In this document: positions 1-9,099 of the stretch, one piece after another
Layout of the letters: each line of letters begins with the position of its first letter
Position numbering within the stretch: position 1 is the stretch's first letter
NCBI GenBank assembly: GCA_045601405.1
Contig: JAZRZO010000005.1
Location: forward strand, 1 to 64,000
Length of the DNA: 64,000 nt
Reading direction: 5' to 3'
DNA from: RGIG5612 sp045601405
Lineage (GTDB): Bacteria > Bacillota > Clostridia > Lachnospirales > Lachnospiraceae
Translations under genes and position numbers: made by a program
The notes under the pieces: model-generated
What the model saw: only the letters and a program-made list of their open reading frames with translations
Told to the model about the DNA's origin: nothing
Database searches by the model: none

Positions 1-15
1 TTTGCGCTTTGTCAT
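1..15 (-). CDS. 5' end of a gene leaving the window (starts MTKRK)
   Basis: Only the first five codons (M-T-K-R-K) are inside the window, on the reverse strand. The start is supported by a GGAGGG ribosome site (plus-strand CCCTCC at 22-27) six bases before the ATG. Upstream lie a GCTT/AAGC tetranucleotide array and a strong reverse promoter at 213-241, so this gene has a long leader of about 190 bases. It could be a phage or other accessory gene, because the next gene upstream is a phage head-closure gene. Five residues do not allow a family to be named. Confidence 0.55.
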
Positions 16-156
16 GCTCTTCCCTCCGTTCCTTTTGGAATGCAAAAAGACCGCGACACTCACGGGCGCAATGCTCCTGCGTCCGGGAATACCACGGTCA
101 AAAAATTTTATAAAATTTGTGAAAAAAGGGTTGACAAAAGAGCGCAGCTCCGCTAC

Positions 157-209
<53 letters not shown>

Positions 210-212
210 AAG

Positions 213-241
213 ATTGTCGCCGATTTCTGCATACTTGTCAA
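213..241 (-). promoter_or_regulatory. SigA-type promoter reading into the GCTT array
   Basis: On the reverse strand there is a perfect -35 TTGACA (plus coordinates 236-241), a 17-base spacer and -10 GACAAT (213-218). The expected transcription start is near 205-206, inside the tetranucleotide array. It would drive the left-edge gene. Confidence 0.6.
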
Positions 242-278
242 GCCCTTTCTGATAGATTTCGCCTATAATACAAAATAT

Positions 279-307
279 ATAATAGCACATACGCTGCTTT
301 TTTTCAA
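279..307 (-). promoter_or_regulatory. Second reverse promoter after the head-closure gene
   Basis: Reverse-strand TTGAAA (302-307), 17-base spacer and TATTAT (279-284). It lies just beyond the stop of the head-closure gene and points the same way as the promoter at 213-241. Confidence 0.45.
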
Positions 308-331
308 GCCATTTTTTACATATTTTTCGCG

Positions 332-652
332 TTACTGCCTTGCCCGTCGGCAGCAATACAGGGTAATATCTTCCTTGTACCCCTCAAACGTATCTACCCG
401 CGTTATATCGTACAATACGCCGTTGTACCGTATAACGTGGGTATTCGTTATTTCGGGGTTATAATTGACGGTGAACAGCACTTCTTCCTTGTAGTTGGTC
501 GTTGCCGCCGCGAATACTTCCTTGCCGGATAACTGCCGGAAATACGCCCATACCGGGGCAGAAATGGGTTCAAGCGTTGTCGTGCCGAACCCATGTTCGT
601 CGCGGGTCGTTATCTGCCGCAATATTTCAATTTTCTTGTCTTTCAGTTTCAT
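332..652 (-). CDS. Phage head closure / head-tail adaptor protein
   Basis: A 106-residue protein, full length for the small siphophage head-closure (head-tail joining) family, which caps the connector after DNA packaging. Supporting features are the opening MKLKDKKIEILRQ, the segment QLSGKEVFAAA in the position where this family has a conserved stretch before the central beta strands, and the ending RYNGVLYDITRVDTFEGYK. The start ATG overlaps the stop of an upstream phage reading frame (ATGA), a normal phage arrangement. No other complete structural phage gene is in the window, so this is a prophage remnant or the edge of one running off to the left. Family assignment is by recognition of the pattern, not a search. 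Confidence 0.75.
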   Translation of the reverse strand: MKLKDKKIEILRQITTRDEHGFGTTTLEPISAPVWAYFRQLSGKEVFAAATTNYKEEVLFTVNYNPEITNTHVIRYNGVLYDITRVDTFEGYKEDITLYCCRRARQ

Positions 653-849
653 TGTATAGCCCTCGTATATTCGTTATAGTGTTCGTATAGCCCGACATAG
701 CAATCAAACAATGCCGCCGATACAGTACCCGCCCAAAAGTAAGCCCGAGCTTCCTTTTCCAGAGCGAAAGGATCAGGTTTTCCAGAAAAGTTGCCAACTA
801 ACACTTTACAGAATCGGAATAACAAAGGCGAAGCCCCTTGTGTTTGAAA
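649..849 (-). pseudogene. Truncated phage gene upstream of head closure
   Basis: An open reverse-strand frame of 66 codons ends with ...LYEHYNEYTRAIQ and a TGA that overlaps the head-closure ATG. It has no ATG; only weak TTG or GTG starts exist, and the frame stops abruptly where the dnaX promoter region begins (844-872). By synteny this position usually holds a head-tail connector (gp6-like) gene, so I read it as the 3' end of such a gene cut off when the prophage decayed. The function is inferred from position only. Confidence 0.45.
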
Positions 850-872
850 TTATAAAGTCTATATGGTATCAT
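844..872 (+). promoter_or_regulatory. Promoter of the dnaX-ybaB-recR operon
   Basis: TTGAAA (844-849), a 17-base spacer and TATCAT (867-872), about 50 bases before the dnaX ATG. Confidence 0.6.
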
Positions 873-921
873 TTGTAGCGATCATTTTCAGTATGGATAA
901 TTGTGTTTTGGAGTAAGCTTA

Positions 922-2589
922 ATGTCTTATGTGGCTCTTTACAGAAAATTCAGACCGCAAAACTTTGACCGGGTGAAGGGTCAGGATCATATCGTGCGCA
1001 CGATTAAAAATCAGATAAAAAGCGGACGGACGGGACACGCATATTTATTCACAGGCACAAGAGGCACGGGGAAGACCAGTGTGGCGAAGATCTTCGCGAA
1101 AGCGCTGAACTGTCTGTCGCCGCAGGATGGCGAGCCATGCGGAAAATGCGAAAATTGTCTTGCGCAGGAGCGGGGGGCTTTCATCGATATCGTTGAGATA
1201 GACGCGGCGTCAAACACGGGGGTGGATGACATCCGCAGGGTCATAGATGAAGTTCAATACACACCTGCAAAGGGCAGATATAAGGTCTATATCATAGACG
1301 AGGTCCATATGCTGAGCGTGAATGCCTTCAATGCTTTTCTTAAAACTCTGGAGGAACCGCCGGCTTATGTTGTTTTTATACTTGCGACTACTGAGCCGCA
1401 TAAGCTTCCCGCCACTATTTTATCAAGGTGTCAGAGGTATGATTTTAAGCGCATAAGCATGGACACGATAAAAGATAATATGGAAGGTCTTCTTGAGGAA
1501 GAAGGGGTCCGGGCGGATGAAAAGGCGCTGAGATACATTGCGTCAACGGCAGACGGTTCAATGAGAGATGCCTTGAGTCTTCTGGACAGATGCATATCAT
1601 TCAGCACAGACGGAAAGATAAGCTATGAAAATGTGCTGGAGCTTTTAGGTACTGCTGATGCGGAAAGCTTTTCCGCGATGTTCAGGGCGCTGAGCGAAGG
1701 AGACGCAAAGGGAGCGCTGAAGGTTCTTGATGATGCCGTTGAGGCGGGGAAGGATCTTACGCCGTTCATCACAGACTTCATCGTATATCTCAGAAACCTT
1801 CTGATCCTCAATGCCGGAGGCGCGGAAGCGGCAGATATCACCGGAGTGGCGGAGGAGAATATAGGTCTTCTTGCAGAGGACGCGAAAAACGCAGACATAA
1901 ATACGCTCACAAGATATATAAGGGTGTTATCAGAACTGCTGAATCAGCTGAGATCCTCGTCTGTTAAAAGGGTTCTTGCGGAAATAGCGGTAATAAAGCT
2001 TGCGAAGCCGCAGATGGAAACGGATGACACATCAGTGCTGGAGAGGATACGCGCGCTGGAGGAAAATATCAGGACAGCTCCGGCCGCACCGGAAAAAACG
2101 GCTTCAGCCCCTGTTGCAACCCCGAAACAGGAAGTAGCGATGCAGAAGCAGACAGCTCCGGACGAGGGTGATGAGCTTATTACCGGCCCGGAAATATATG
2201 CGGCGGATGTATACCCGGCTGCAGATATTGAAGCAGAGGGGTCAGGGAGTGATGCAGAAGCATCCATAGATACAAGTGCCGTTCTTGCGAAATGGGACGA
2301 TATAACAAATGCGTGTGATGACAGATTCATTAAAATATACCTTTCAAAGAGCATTGTGGACTGCAGCGGGGACGGGGTGACTATATACGCAAACGGAGAA
2401 GTAGCGCTGAAGCAGCTTGCTGAAAAGGAGACTGTTGAAAAGATAAAGGGTCTGATAGCGGATATAGCCGGGATAACGGCACCGGTGTATGTAAGAGCCG
2501 TAAAGGACAGACCCGAGATAGCGGAACAGACAGATATCTCGTCTCTTTTGGGAAACATAAACATAGAGATAGGAACGGAGGAAACATAA
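922..2589 (+). CDS. dnaX: DNA polymerase III subunit gamma/tau
   Basis: Clamp-loader ATPase that loads the beta sliding clamp at the replication fork. The 555-residue protein begins MSYVALYRKFRP, the usual N-terminus; the ATG at 922 is chosen over an in-frame TTG at 901 because it gives this start and has GGAG just before it. Visible motifs are Walker A GTRGTGKT at residues 45-52, a four-Cys zinc module (Cys64, and CGKCENC at 73-79), and Walker B/DExx DEVH near 126-129. The C-terminal third is the variable tau-like region, rich in Ala, Glu and Pro around residues 385-450. It leads the operon with ybaB and recR, an arrangement conserved in Firmicutes. No signal recognition RNA was seen upstream. 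Confidence 0.97.
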   Translation: MSYVALYRKFRPQNFDRVKGQDHIVRTIKNQIKSGRTGHAYLFTGTRGTGKTSVAKIFAKALNCLSPQDGEPCGKCENCLAQERGAFIDIVEIDAASNTGVDDIRRVIDEVQYTPAKGRYKVYIIDEVHMLSVNAFNAFLKTLEEPPAYVVFILATTEPHKLPATILSRCQRYDFKRISMDTIKDNMEGLLEEEGVRADEKALRYIASTADGSMRDALSLLDRCISFSTDGKISYENVLELLGTADAESFSAMFRALSEGDAKGALKVLDDAVEAGKDLTPFITDFIVYLRNLLILNAGGAEAADITGVAEENIGLLAEDAKNADINTLTRYIRVLSELLNQLRSSSVKRVLAEIAVIKLAKPQMETDDTSVLERIRALEENIRTAPAAPEKTASAPVATPKQEVAMQKQTAPDEGDELITGPEIYAADVYPAADIEAEGSGSDAEASIDTSAVLAKWDDITNACDDRFIKIYLSKSIVDCSGDGVTIYANGEVALKQLAEKETVEKIKGLIADIAGITAPVYVRAVKDRPEIAEQTDISSLLGNINIEIGTEET

Positions 2590-2952
2590 TTGGGTAAAGG
2601 AAGAGGAGGCTATTCGGGCTTCGGCGGCGGGATGAACATGAAGCAGCTCGCGCAGCTCCAGAAGCAGGCCATGAAGATGCAGCAGGAAATGGAAGAGGAA
2701 ACGGCACGACTGGAGGAAGAGGTTATAAGCGCTTCTGCCGGCGGAGGAGCTGTTGAGGTAACAGTTTCCGGCAAAAAGGAGATCACTGCTGTAAAGATAG
2801 ATAAAGAGGTGGTGGATCCCGATGATGTGGAAATGCTGGAGGATCTTATAATGGCAGCAGCAAATGAAGCCCTCAGGAAAATGGAAGAGCTTTCAAACGA
2901 AAGAATGTCAAAGATAACCGGCGGCATAGGTGGTGCAGGTGGACTATTTTAG
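2590..2952 (+). CDS. YbaB/EbfC-family nucleoid-associated protein
   Basis: Small dimeric DNA-binding protein of the YbaB/EbfC family, encoded between dnaX and recR as in most bacteria. It has 120 residues with a Gly-rich start, a coiled helix rich in Gln, Met and Glu (KQAMKMQQEMEEETARLEEE) and the conserved core VTVSGKKEITAVKID...VVDPDDVEMLEDLI. The start is TTG at 2590 with GGAGG about eight bases upstream; an internal ATG at 2632 would remove the Gly-rich leader and has a poorer ribosome site. The end overlaps recR by 23 bases, which suggests translational coupling. Confidence 0.93.
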   Translation: MGKGRGGYSGFGGGMNMKQLAQLQKQAMKMQQEMEEETARLEEEVISASAGGGAVEVTVSGKKEITAVKIDKEVVDPDDVEMLEDLIMAAANEALRKMEELSNERMSKITGGIGGAGGLF

Positions 2953-3535
2953 CGAGCACATATCGAAGCTGATAGGTGAGCTGGCTAAGCTTCCGGGAAT
3001 AGGAGAAAAATCCGCGCTGAGACTGGCTTTTCACATGATAAATATGCCGCAGGAGGATATTGATGAGCTGGCCAAAGCGATAACGGAGGCAAAGCGGAAT
3101 GTAAAGTATTGCAGAACCTGTTATACTATCACAGACGAGGACGAGTGCCCCATCTGCAGGAGCGCTAAAAGAGACCACTCCACAATAATGGTCGTGGAAA
3201 GCACAAGGGATCTTGCGGCGTATGAAAAAACAGGAAAGTATGAGGGCGTATACCATGTGCTTCACGGAGTTATAGATCCGATGCTTGGCATAGGGCCTTC
3301 CGACATCCGGCTCAAGGAGCTGGTGGAAAGGCTGAGAGGAGACATAAAAGAGGTTATAGTGGCCACGAACTCCACCCTTGAGGGGGAGACGACGGCTGTA
3401 TATATAAGTAAACTTATTAAACCCGCGGGGGTCAGGGTAAGCCGCATTGCAAGCGGGGTGCCGGTAGGCGGAGACCTGGAATGTATCGATGAGATGACGC
3501 TTTTCAGGGCACTCGAAGGGAGAGTGGAGATTTAA
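2930..3535 (+). CDS. recR: Recombination mediator protein RecR
   Basis: RecR acts with RecO and RecF to load RecA on gapped DNA. The protein is about 201 residues, the family length. It contains the N-terminal helix-hairpin-helix LPGIGEKSA, the zinc finger CRTC...CPIC near residues 58-75, and a Toprim domain beginning VVESTRDLAAYE with the later ATNSTLEGE block. The start is a GTG; 2930, 2933 and 2939 are all possible and all overlap the end of ybaB. Third gene of the dnaX operon. Confidence 0.96.
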   Translation: MVQVDYFSEHISKLIGELAKLPGIGEKSALRLAFHMINMPQEDIDELAKAITEAKRNVKYCRTCYTITDEDECPICRSAKRDHSTIMVVESTRDLAAYEKTGKYEGVYHVLHGVIDPMLGIGPSDIRLKELVERLRGDIKEVIVATNSTLEGETTAVYISKLIKPAGVRVSRIASGVPVGGDLECIDEMTLFRALEGRVEI

Positions 3536-3536
3536 A

Positions 3537-6500
3537 ATGGACAAACAGGAATATCGTGAGATCGTAGCAGATATCAAACGCACACATGAGACTCAGGAGT
3601 ATGAAAAACTGCTGATGTATGCAGATGAGCTTGAAATACGCAGGATTTCCGATGCGCGCGTTCTGGAGATGATAGCGGATGCCTATGAAGCAACCGGACA
3701 GACGGACGAGGCTGTGCAGATACTCACACGCGCGTACGAAAAAACGCCAATGGGCAGGAAGATGGCCTATAAGCTTGGAGAATTGGCCGTTAAGCAGGGC
3801 GATCTTGACAAGGCTGTCGAGTATTATGAGGAATTCAGCCGCATGGCGCCGAATGATAACAGCAGACTCCTTCTTAAATATAAGATAGGAAAAGCAGGGA
3901 ATGTAGATAAAAAGGACCTTGCAAGGGTGCTTGACGCCTACTGTTCCAAGGAAATGGATGACCGGTGGATGTATGAGCTCGCGCTTCTCTATGATGAGAT
4001 GGGGGAAAAGGAAAAGAGCGCTGAGATTTGCAATGATATAATCCTTTGGTTCGCAGGCGGAGAATACATCGAAAAAGCCGCTGCGCTGCAGGATAAAACA
4101 GGCGGAGCAAAAGATCCGGTAACCGCAGCCGTGCCGAAGGCCATGTCCGAAGAAAAAGCCGGGGAGGCTGTTGATGAGGTAAGAGATCTGAGGCCGCAGG
4201 CGCCAGAGGCTGAGCTTGCTGACGCTGAGCTTGATTCCATACTTGAAGAATACATCACCTTAGAGGATGCGACCACGGAGCCGCAGCCGTCTGAGATGGA
4301 AAAAACCAAGGTTATACCGGTAGACGAAATAAGAAAGCACGTGGCACTGGAACCGGCAACCCCGGAAGCCCAGGCCGGCAAATTCGCGTATTCCGCTGAG
4401 AATATGCCGGGTATAGAGGAAGATGATATTGAAGAGATAACCGGGGAAGCGCAGACGGAAGCCCTGCAGCCGCAGGCTTTAACAGAAGAGGAAGATGGGC
4501 CCGGGGCAGAGGCGGATAACGAGACAGACAGCGAAAGCGAGGTTCGCAGCGATGACCAGCTTTTTAGAGCTGTCACTGAAAACGGAAAACCATTTTCAAA
4601 CATCATCGCAATGAACTCTGCAAGGACTGCGCCCCCTAAAGAAGAGGGCGACTTCTGGAAAATGCCGGATGAGCTTTCACTTGAGGAAAAAGAAGGAGAT
4701 CCGGATGAGCCGGTATTCGGCTCACACCGCTGGTTTGAGGAAAAATCTGACGAGCCTGAGTTTGAAGAGCCTGTATATGGAGCGCATCGTTTTGCGAAAA
4801 ACGCAGATGACGCTCAGGACGGGGACGCGGAAGGTCTGCAGGAAGAAGAAATACCTGCGGGAGAAGAAGAAACTATTTCGGAAGAGTTTACAATAGAAGA
4901 AATAGAGCCGGAACCGATCAAGATCGAGCATCCAAAGACGGATAATGGAATAACAGGCCGCATTTCCACGATCAAAACAGCCGCAGGAAATGCTGCTTTC
5001 GGAGCGGATATCTACACCGCAGCGGATATCAGCGAAGCTGAAGGCGCGGAGCCGGATGAAGACGGAGCTGAAATGAAGCCGGAAGCGGGCCAGCACAAGT
5101 ATGAAGAAATAGAAGCAGAACAGGAGCTCATAAAAGATGAGCCTGCATCAGAGCCGGTGACAGAGCCGGAACCTCCTGCAGAGGAGTTTGCGGCAGAGCC
5201 GGAGCCTGTGGAAGAAGACAAGCCTTTCCTGCTTCATGTCATGCCAAATCAGCCGCTGGAAGAGAAGGTTCCTGAAAGCGTCAGATACGAGGAAGCAAGG
5301 GCAAGGGAGGAAAGTAAAAAAACCGTGCCGGATGCATCTGTATTTGCGAAGCATTTTGAACCGGAGCCGGACAAGCCGGAGCCTGTATCAGAAGGGGCGG
5401 AACCGATAGCGGAACCGGAGCAGATGGCAGAGCCGGAATCTGTGGCAGAGGTGATCGAAGAGCCTGCAGCAGAGGAACCGGCAGAGGAGCCGGCGAAGGA
5501 AGAAAGGTTCCTGGACAGGGAGCCAAATGCCAGGGCGATGCGTCTTTTCATGGAAGAAAAAGAAGCAGAGGTACTGTTCTTTGAGGAGGAGCCGAAGGAA
5601 GCTGCGCCGGAGAAGGAACCGCAGCTGTTTGTTTTTCCGACGCAGACGGAAAGCGCTGAGAGCGCAAAGGACTATGACGGTCCGGAGCCCGACGGGTTTG
5701 AAAAAGCCATGCGGATATTTGAAAACAGCCAGATAGGCACTGCCGGACCTGTTCCGGGTGAGCTTGAAGCTGTTTTGAATGATGTTGTGGAAGAAGCCAA
5801 TAAGCCATGGGAAGAGCCGGAATTCGGTCTTCCTGATACAGATAACTTCGGCTTTGGGGCGCCTGAGCCTGAGAGCGTAAGCCTTGAAGAGGAAGAAGAA
5901 ACCCCGTGGGATATTTCTGATGATGAGCTGGCAGAGCTGACCGGAGCGGGCAAAGAGCCGGAGAAAAAACCGGAGCCTGTTCTTGCTCCGCCGATAGAGG
6001 TTACCCAGAGGATAAGACCGGTACGCAGACAAAATGGAGAGGACAGGCGGCGGGAAGAGCCGGAACGGCAAAAAGAGGTAACGCAGAGGGTCAGACGCAG
6101 CCGGAGAGAGGAAGGAAAGATCATTGCCGAGGAGGAAAAAGCCAAGGACAAACTTCTGGCCATGATAGAAGCGGCAGAGGCTGATACAGAGCTGTTTGTC
6201 CCGGAGCCTGCGGAGGAGATATTACCGGAGATGACTGACGCTGACGGGGATGATATGTATCCTGCGGCAGCAGATGAACCGTTTGTTCCGGAGCCGTTTA
6301 CAGAGGACATGTTTACGGATGACCTGTTTGAGGCAGAGGCTGCTGTTGAAGAGCCTGTTATTGAAGAACCGGTTATCGAAGAACCTGTTCTTGATGATAC
6401 ATTCGTGCCGGAGCCTGTGATAGAAGAGCCTGCTGTGGAGGATTTCATTCCTGAAGACGGGGCAGATGCGGCTGCGGAGCCTGTAGCGGGAGTGATCGCA

Positions 6501-7274
6501 GAGGAAGAATTTGCTGAAGAAATGCCGGGCTATTCCATACCGGAAGAGCTTAGGGAGGAGTTCTCGGAATTTCTTATCATAGACGGAATGGAGGAGCGCA
6601 TCTGCAGGACCATAGCGGATATCGTGGACAGAAAGCTGAGCGGAGACGCGTCAGGCGGAAACCTTATCGTTACAGGTGATCCGAAGAGCGGAAAAACATA
6701 TCTTATCATCGCGATAATCAAGGCTATAGGTAAAGAAACCGGAAGCAGTGCCGGCAAGGTGGCCAAGGTTCAGGCTGAAGCGCTGAACGGCAAGGATATG
6801 AACAAGGTATTTTCAAAGCTCTCGGGAAGTGACCTGGTCATAGAAAATTCGGGATATCTTAATGATGATACGGTTGAAAGTCTTATAAACGCAATGAAGA
6901 AGGATAACAACAGAGCCATGGTGATCCTCGAAGGAAATTCGCTGGGTGTCGAAAATATCATGGTAAAACATCCTGAGATGGAAACACTTTTCCATACAAG
7001 GCTTGACCTTGATGAACTGTCACTTGCGCAGTGGGCTGACCTTGCCTGCGAATATGCGCAGGAGAAGGGCTACAGCATTGGAGATATGGCGCTGCTGGCG
7101 CTTCATGCAAGGATAGACGAACTGAACCTTCCAACCACAAGACTGGTCGTGGAAGATGTACAGGGAATAGTGGATGAGGCTATAGAGAAGGCAAGGAAAA
7201 AAGGCGGCGGAAGGCGTCGCCATAAGAAGAACAAAGATAATATAACAGAGCTTGAAGAAGCAGATTTCATGTAA
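3537..7274 (+). CDS. TPR / long acidic linker / P-loop ATPase-like protein (1245 aa)
   Basis: Three parts can be seen. Residues 1-190 are helical tetratricopeptide-like repeats (for example ADAYEATGQTDEAVQIL and GDLDKAVEYYEEFSRMAP). Residues 190-1000 are very rich in Glu, Pro and Ala with EPEP and VIEEP repeats and almost no aromatic clusters, so probably disordered. Residues 1005-1220 look like a AAA-type module: Walker A GDPKSGKT at 1047-1054, a DLVIEN Walker B-like strand near 1095, and a basic Lys/Arg tail. The ATG follows recR by one base, so it is cotranscribed with dnaX-ybaB-recR. Function unknown; a scaffold that recruits partners by TPRs and switches with ATP is possible. The long antisense frames under it are a product of the Glu-rich codon bias. 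Confidence 0.85.
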   Translation: MDKQEYREIVADIKRTHETQEYEKLLMYADELEIRRISDARVLEMIADAYEATGQTDEAVQILTRAYEKTPMGRKMAYKLGELAVKQGDLDKAVEYYEEFSRMAPNDNSRLLLKYKIGKAGNVDKKDLARVLDAYCSKEMDDRWMYELALLYDEMGEKEKSAEICNDIILWFAGGEYIEKAAALQDKTGGAKDPVTAAVPKAMSEEKAGEAVDEVRDLRPQAPEAELADAELDSILEEYITLEDATTEPQPSEMEKTKVIPVDEIRKHVALEPATPEAQAGKFAYSAENMPGIEEDDIEEITGEAQTEALQPQALTEEEDGPGAEADNETDSESEVRSDDQLFRAVTENGKPFSNIIAMNSARTAPPKEEGDFWKMPDELSLEEKEGDPDEPVFGSHRWFEEKSDEPEFEEPVYGAHRFAKNADDAQDGDAEGLQEEEIPAGEEETISEEFTIEEIEPEPIKIEHPKTDNGITGRISTIKTAAGNAAFGADIYTAADISEAEGAEPDEDGAEMKPEAGQHKYEEIEAEQELIKDEPASEPVTEPEPPAEEFAAEPEPVEEDKPFLLHVMPNQPLEEKVPESVRYEEARAREESKKTVPDASVFAKHFEPEPDKPEPVSEGAEPIAEPEQMAEPESVAEVIEEPAAEEPAEEPAKEERFLDREPNARAMRLFMEEKEAEVLFFEEEPKEAAPEKEPQLFVFPTQTESAESAKDYDGPEPDGFEKAMRIFENSQIGTAGPVPGELEAVLNDVVEEANKPWEEPEFGLPDTDNFGFGAPEPESVSLEEEEETPWDISDDELAELTGAGKEPEKKPEPVLAPPIEVTQRIRPVRRQNGEDRRREEPERQKEVTQRVRRSRREEGKIIAEEEKAKDKLLAMIEAAEADTELFVPEPAEEILPEMTDADGDDMYPAAADEPFVPEPFTEDMFTDDLFEAEAAVEEPVIEEPVIEEPVLDDTFVPEPVIEEPAVEDFIPEDGADAAAEPVAGVIAEEEFAEEMPGYSIPEELREEFSEFLIIDGMEERICRTIADIVDRKLSGDASGGNLIVTGDPKSGKTYLIIAIIKAIGKETGSSAGKVAKVQAEALNGKDMNKVFSKLSGSDLVIENSGYLNDDTVESLINAMKKDNNRAMVILEGNSLGVENIMVKHPEMETLFHTRLDLDELSLAQWADLACEYAQEKGYSIGDMALLALHARIDELNLPTTRLVVEDVQGIVDEAIEKARKKGGGRRRHKKNKDNITELEEADFM

Positions 7275-7282
7275 CAGGATCA

Positions 7283-8125
7283 ATGAGGATGAATGAATTA
7301 GAATTAAGAAAGACCGCCTGCAGCATAAGAAAGGGAATAATCAAAGCGGTGCATGCCGCGTCGTCAGGACATCCTGGGGGATCTCTTTCATCAGCAGATA
7401 TATTAACGTACCTGTATTTTGCGGAAATGAAGAACATAGACCCCGAAAGACCGGATCTTCCGGACAGGGACAGGTTTGTGCTTTCCAAGGGACATGCAGC
7501 TCCGGCACTTTACGCTACTCTTGCGGAAAAGGGATTTCTTGAAAAGGATGAGCTGCTTACACTAAGGCATATAGATTCAAGGCTGCAGGGACATCCGGAT
7601 ATGCACCTTGTGCCGGGAATAGATATGTCCACGGGATCACTGGGCCAGGGAATATCCGCGGCTGTCGGAATGGCAGTAGCAGCAAGGCTTGATAAAAAAG
7701 ATTACCGCGTCTACGCGCTGCTGGGCGACGGCGAGCTTCAGGAAGGTCAGGTCTGGGAGGCATGCATGTTTGCCGGAGACAGAAAGCTGGATAATCTGGT
7801 GGTCATAGTTGACAACAACGGTCTTCAGATAGACGGAGATATCTCAAAGGTTTGTTCTCCTTATCCCATCGACGAGAAATTCAAGGCATTTAATTTTCAT
7901 GTTATCAATGCGGATGCGCATGACTTCGCATCTTTAAAGCAGGCCTTCGACGAGGCGGCTTCGACAAAGAACGCCCCCGCCGCGGTGATCGCCAGGAGCG
8001 TTAAGGGCAAGGGCGTATCATTTATGGAGGACGAGGCATCATGGCACGGAAAGGGACCTGATGACGATGAATTCGCCAGGGCAATGGAGGAACTGGAAAG
8101 GATAGAGAACGAGTTATGCCGGTAA
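7283..8125 (+). CDS. Transketolase, N-terminal subunit
   Basis: The 280-residue TPP-binding half of a two-gene transketolase of the nonoxidative pentose phosphate pathway. It carries SSGHPGGSLSSADIL, the STGSLGQGISAAVGMA block, and the TPP motif GDGELQEGQVWEA...DNNGLQIDG. Start ATG at 7283 or 7289 (MRMNELELRK or MNELELRK); the ribosome site AGGA is weak for either. The 3' end overlaps the C-terminal subunit gene by ten bases, so the halves are translated together. Confidence 0.95.
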   Translation: MRMNELELRKTACSIRKGIIKAVHAASSGHPGGSLSSADILTYLYFAEMKNIDPERPDLPDRDRFVLSKGHAAPALYATLAEKGFLEKDELLTLRHIDSRLQGHPDMHLVPGIDMSTGSLGQGISAAVGMAVAARLDKKDYRVYALLGDGELQEGQVWEACMFAGDRKLDNLVVIVDNNGLQIDGDISKVCSPYPIDEKFKAFNFHVINADAHDFASLKQAFDEAASTKNAPAAVIARSVKGKGVSFMEDEASWHGKGPDDDEFARAMEELERIENELCR

Positions 8126-9099
8126 AGACAGATTTATCAGGAGAGATAAGAAAGGCGACCAGGGACAGCTACGGAACTGCCCTTGTTGAGCTTGGCCGCA
8201 AGAGAGAGGATATAATTGTTTTGGATTCCGACCTGGCCGAAACAACACGGACGGCGATGTTCAGGAAGGAATTTCCGGACAGGCATATAAACTGCGGTAT
8301 CGCGGAAGCAAACATGATGGGTATTGCCGCAGGTATCGCCACATGCGGGAAAACAGTGTTCGCTTCCTCCTTCGCTATGTTCGCCACAGGCAGAGCATAT
8401 GAACAGATAAGAAATACAGTGGCGCATTCCGGGGTGAATGTAAAGGTGGCGGCAAGCCATGCCGGTATATCCGTGGGAGAAGACGGAGCCACACACCAGT
8501 GCTGTGAAGACATTTCCCTTATGTGCAGCATTCCGGGAATGATGGTGGTAAATCCCTGTGATCATGTTGAAGCCATGGCGGCAGTAAAGTCGGCCGCAGA
8601 GCAGGAGGGACCGATGTATCTCCGGTTCGGAAGACTTGCGGTTCCCGTGATCTTTGACGAGGAGACCTATGTATATGAGCCGGGGAAGGGTGTTCTGTTA
8701 AGAGAGGGCAGTGATATAACGATCTTCGCCACAGGGATAGAGGTATATGAAAGTCTTATCGCCGCGGAAATGCTCGAAAAAGACGGCATAAGTGCCGAAG
8801 TTATAAACATCCACACGATAAAGCCCATTGATGAGGAGATAATAGTCAGTTCGACAGCAAAAACAAAAAGGGCTGTGACCGTTGAGGAGCATTCAACGAT
8901 CGGCGGACTCTTCAGCGCCGTTTCAGGAGTGCTTGCGAAGACCAGGCCGGTACAGGTATTGCCTATAGGAATAGAAGATGTCTTTGGACACTCAGGCCCG
9001 GCAAAGCAGCTGATACATGAATTCGGGCTTGACAGTGAAGGAATATACAAAAAGATAAAAGATCATTTTCCGATGTTCTCTTCTTCTTTTAATTCGTGA
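8116..9099 (+). CDS. Transketolase, C-terminal subunit
   Basis: The 327-residue pyrimidine-binding and C-terminal domains of the split transketolase. Recognisable blocks are DSDLAETTRT, FPDRHINCGIAEANMMG, the KVAASHAGISVGEDGATHQ loop and a C-terminal transketolase domain with HTIKPIDEE and VEEHSTIGGL. Together with the preceding gene it makes one functional enzyme; this split form is common in Firmicutes. Its stop region overlaps the convergent phosphatidyltransferase gene by 37 bases. Confidence 0.95.
   Translation: MPVKTDLSGEIRKATRDSYGTALVELGRKREDIIVLDSDLAETTRTAMFRKEFPDRHINCGIAEANMMGIAAGIATCGKTVFASSFAMFATGRAYEQIRNTVAHSGVNVKVAASHAGISVGEDGATHQCCEDISLMCSIPGMMVVNPCDHVEAMAAVKSAAEQEGPMYLRFGRLAVPVIFDEETYVYEPGKGVLLREGSDITIFATGIEVYESLIAAEMLEKDGISAEVINIHTIKPIDEEIIVSSTAKTKRAVTVEEHSTIGGLFSAVSGVLAKTRPVQVLPIGIEDVFGHSGPAKQLIHEFGLDSEGIYKKIKDHFPMFSSSFNS

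Noticed and set aside
653..921. Signal recognition particle RNA upstream of dnaX
   Set aside because: A common clostridial arrangement, but no GGxAA-type apical loop or matching stem could be found in this stretch.
1944..2564. 206-residue antisense frame under dnaX
   Set aside because: Codon-bias shadow of a certain gene.
5672..6448. 258-residue Ser-rich antisense frame under the TPR/acidic protein gene
   Set aside because: Glu codons GAG/GAA read antisense give Ser/Phe codons without stops, so long antisense frames are expected. No ribosome site or domain.
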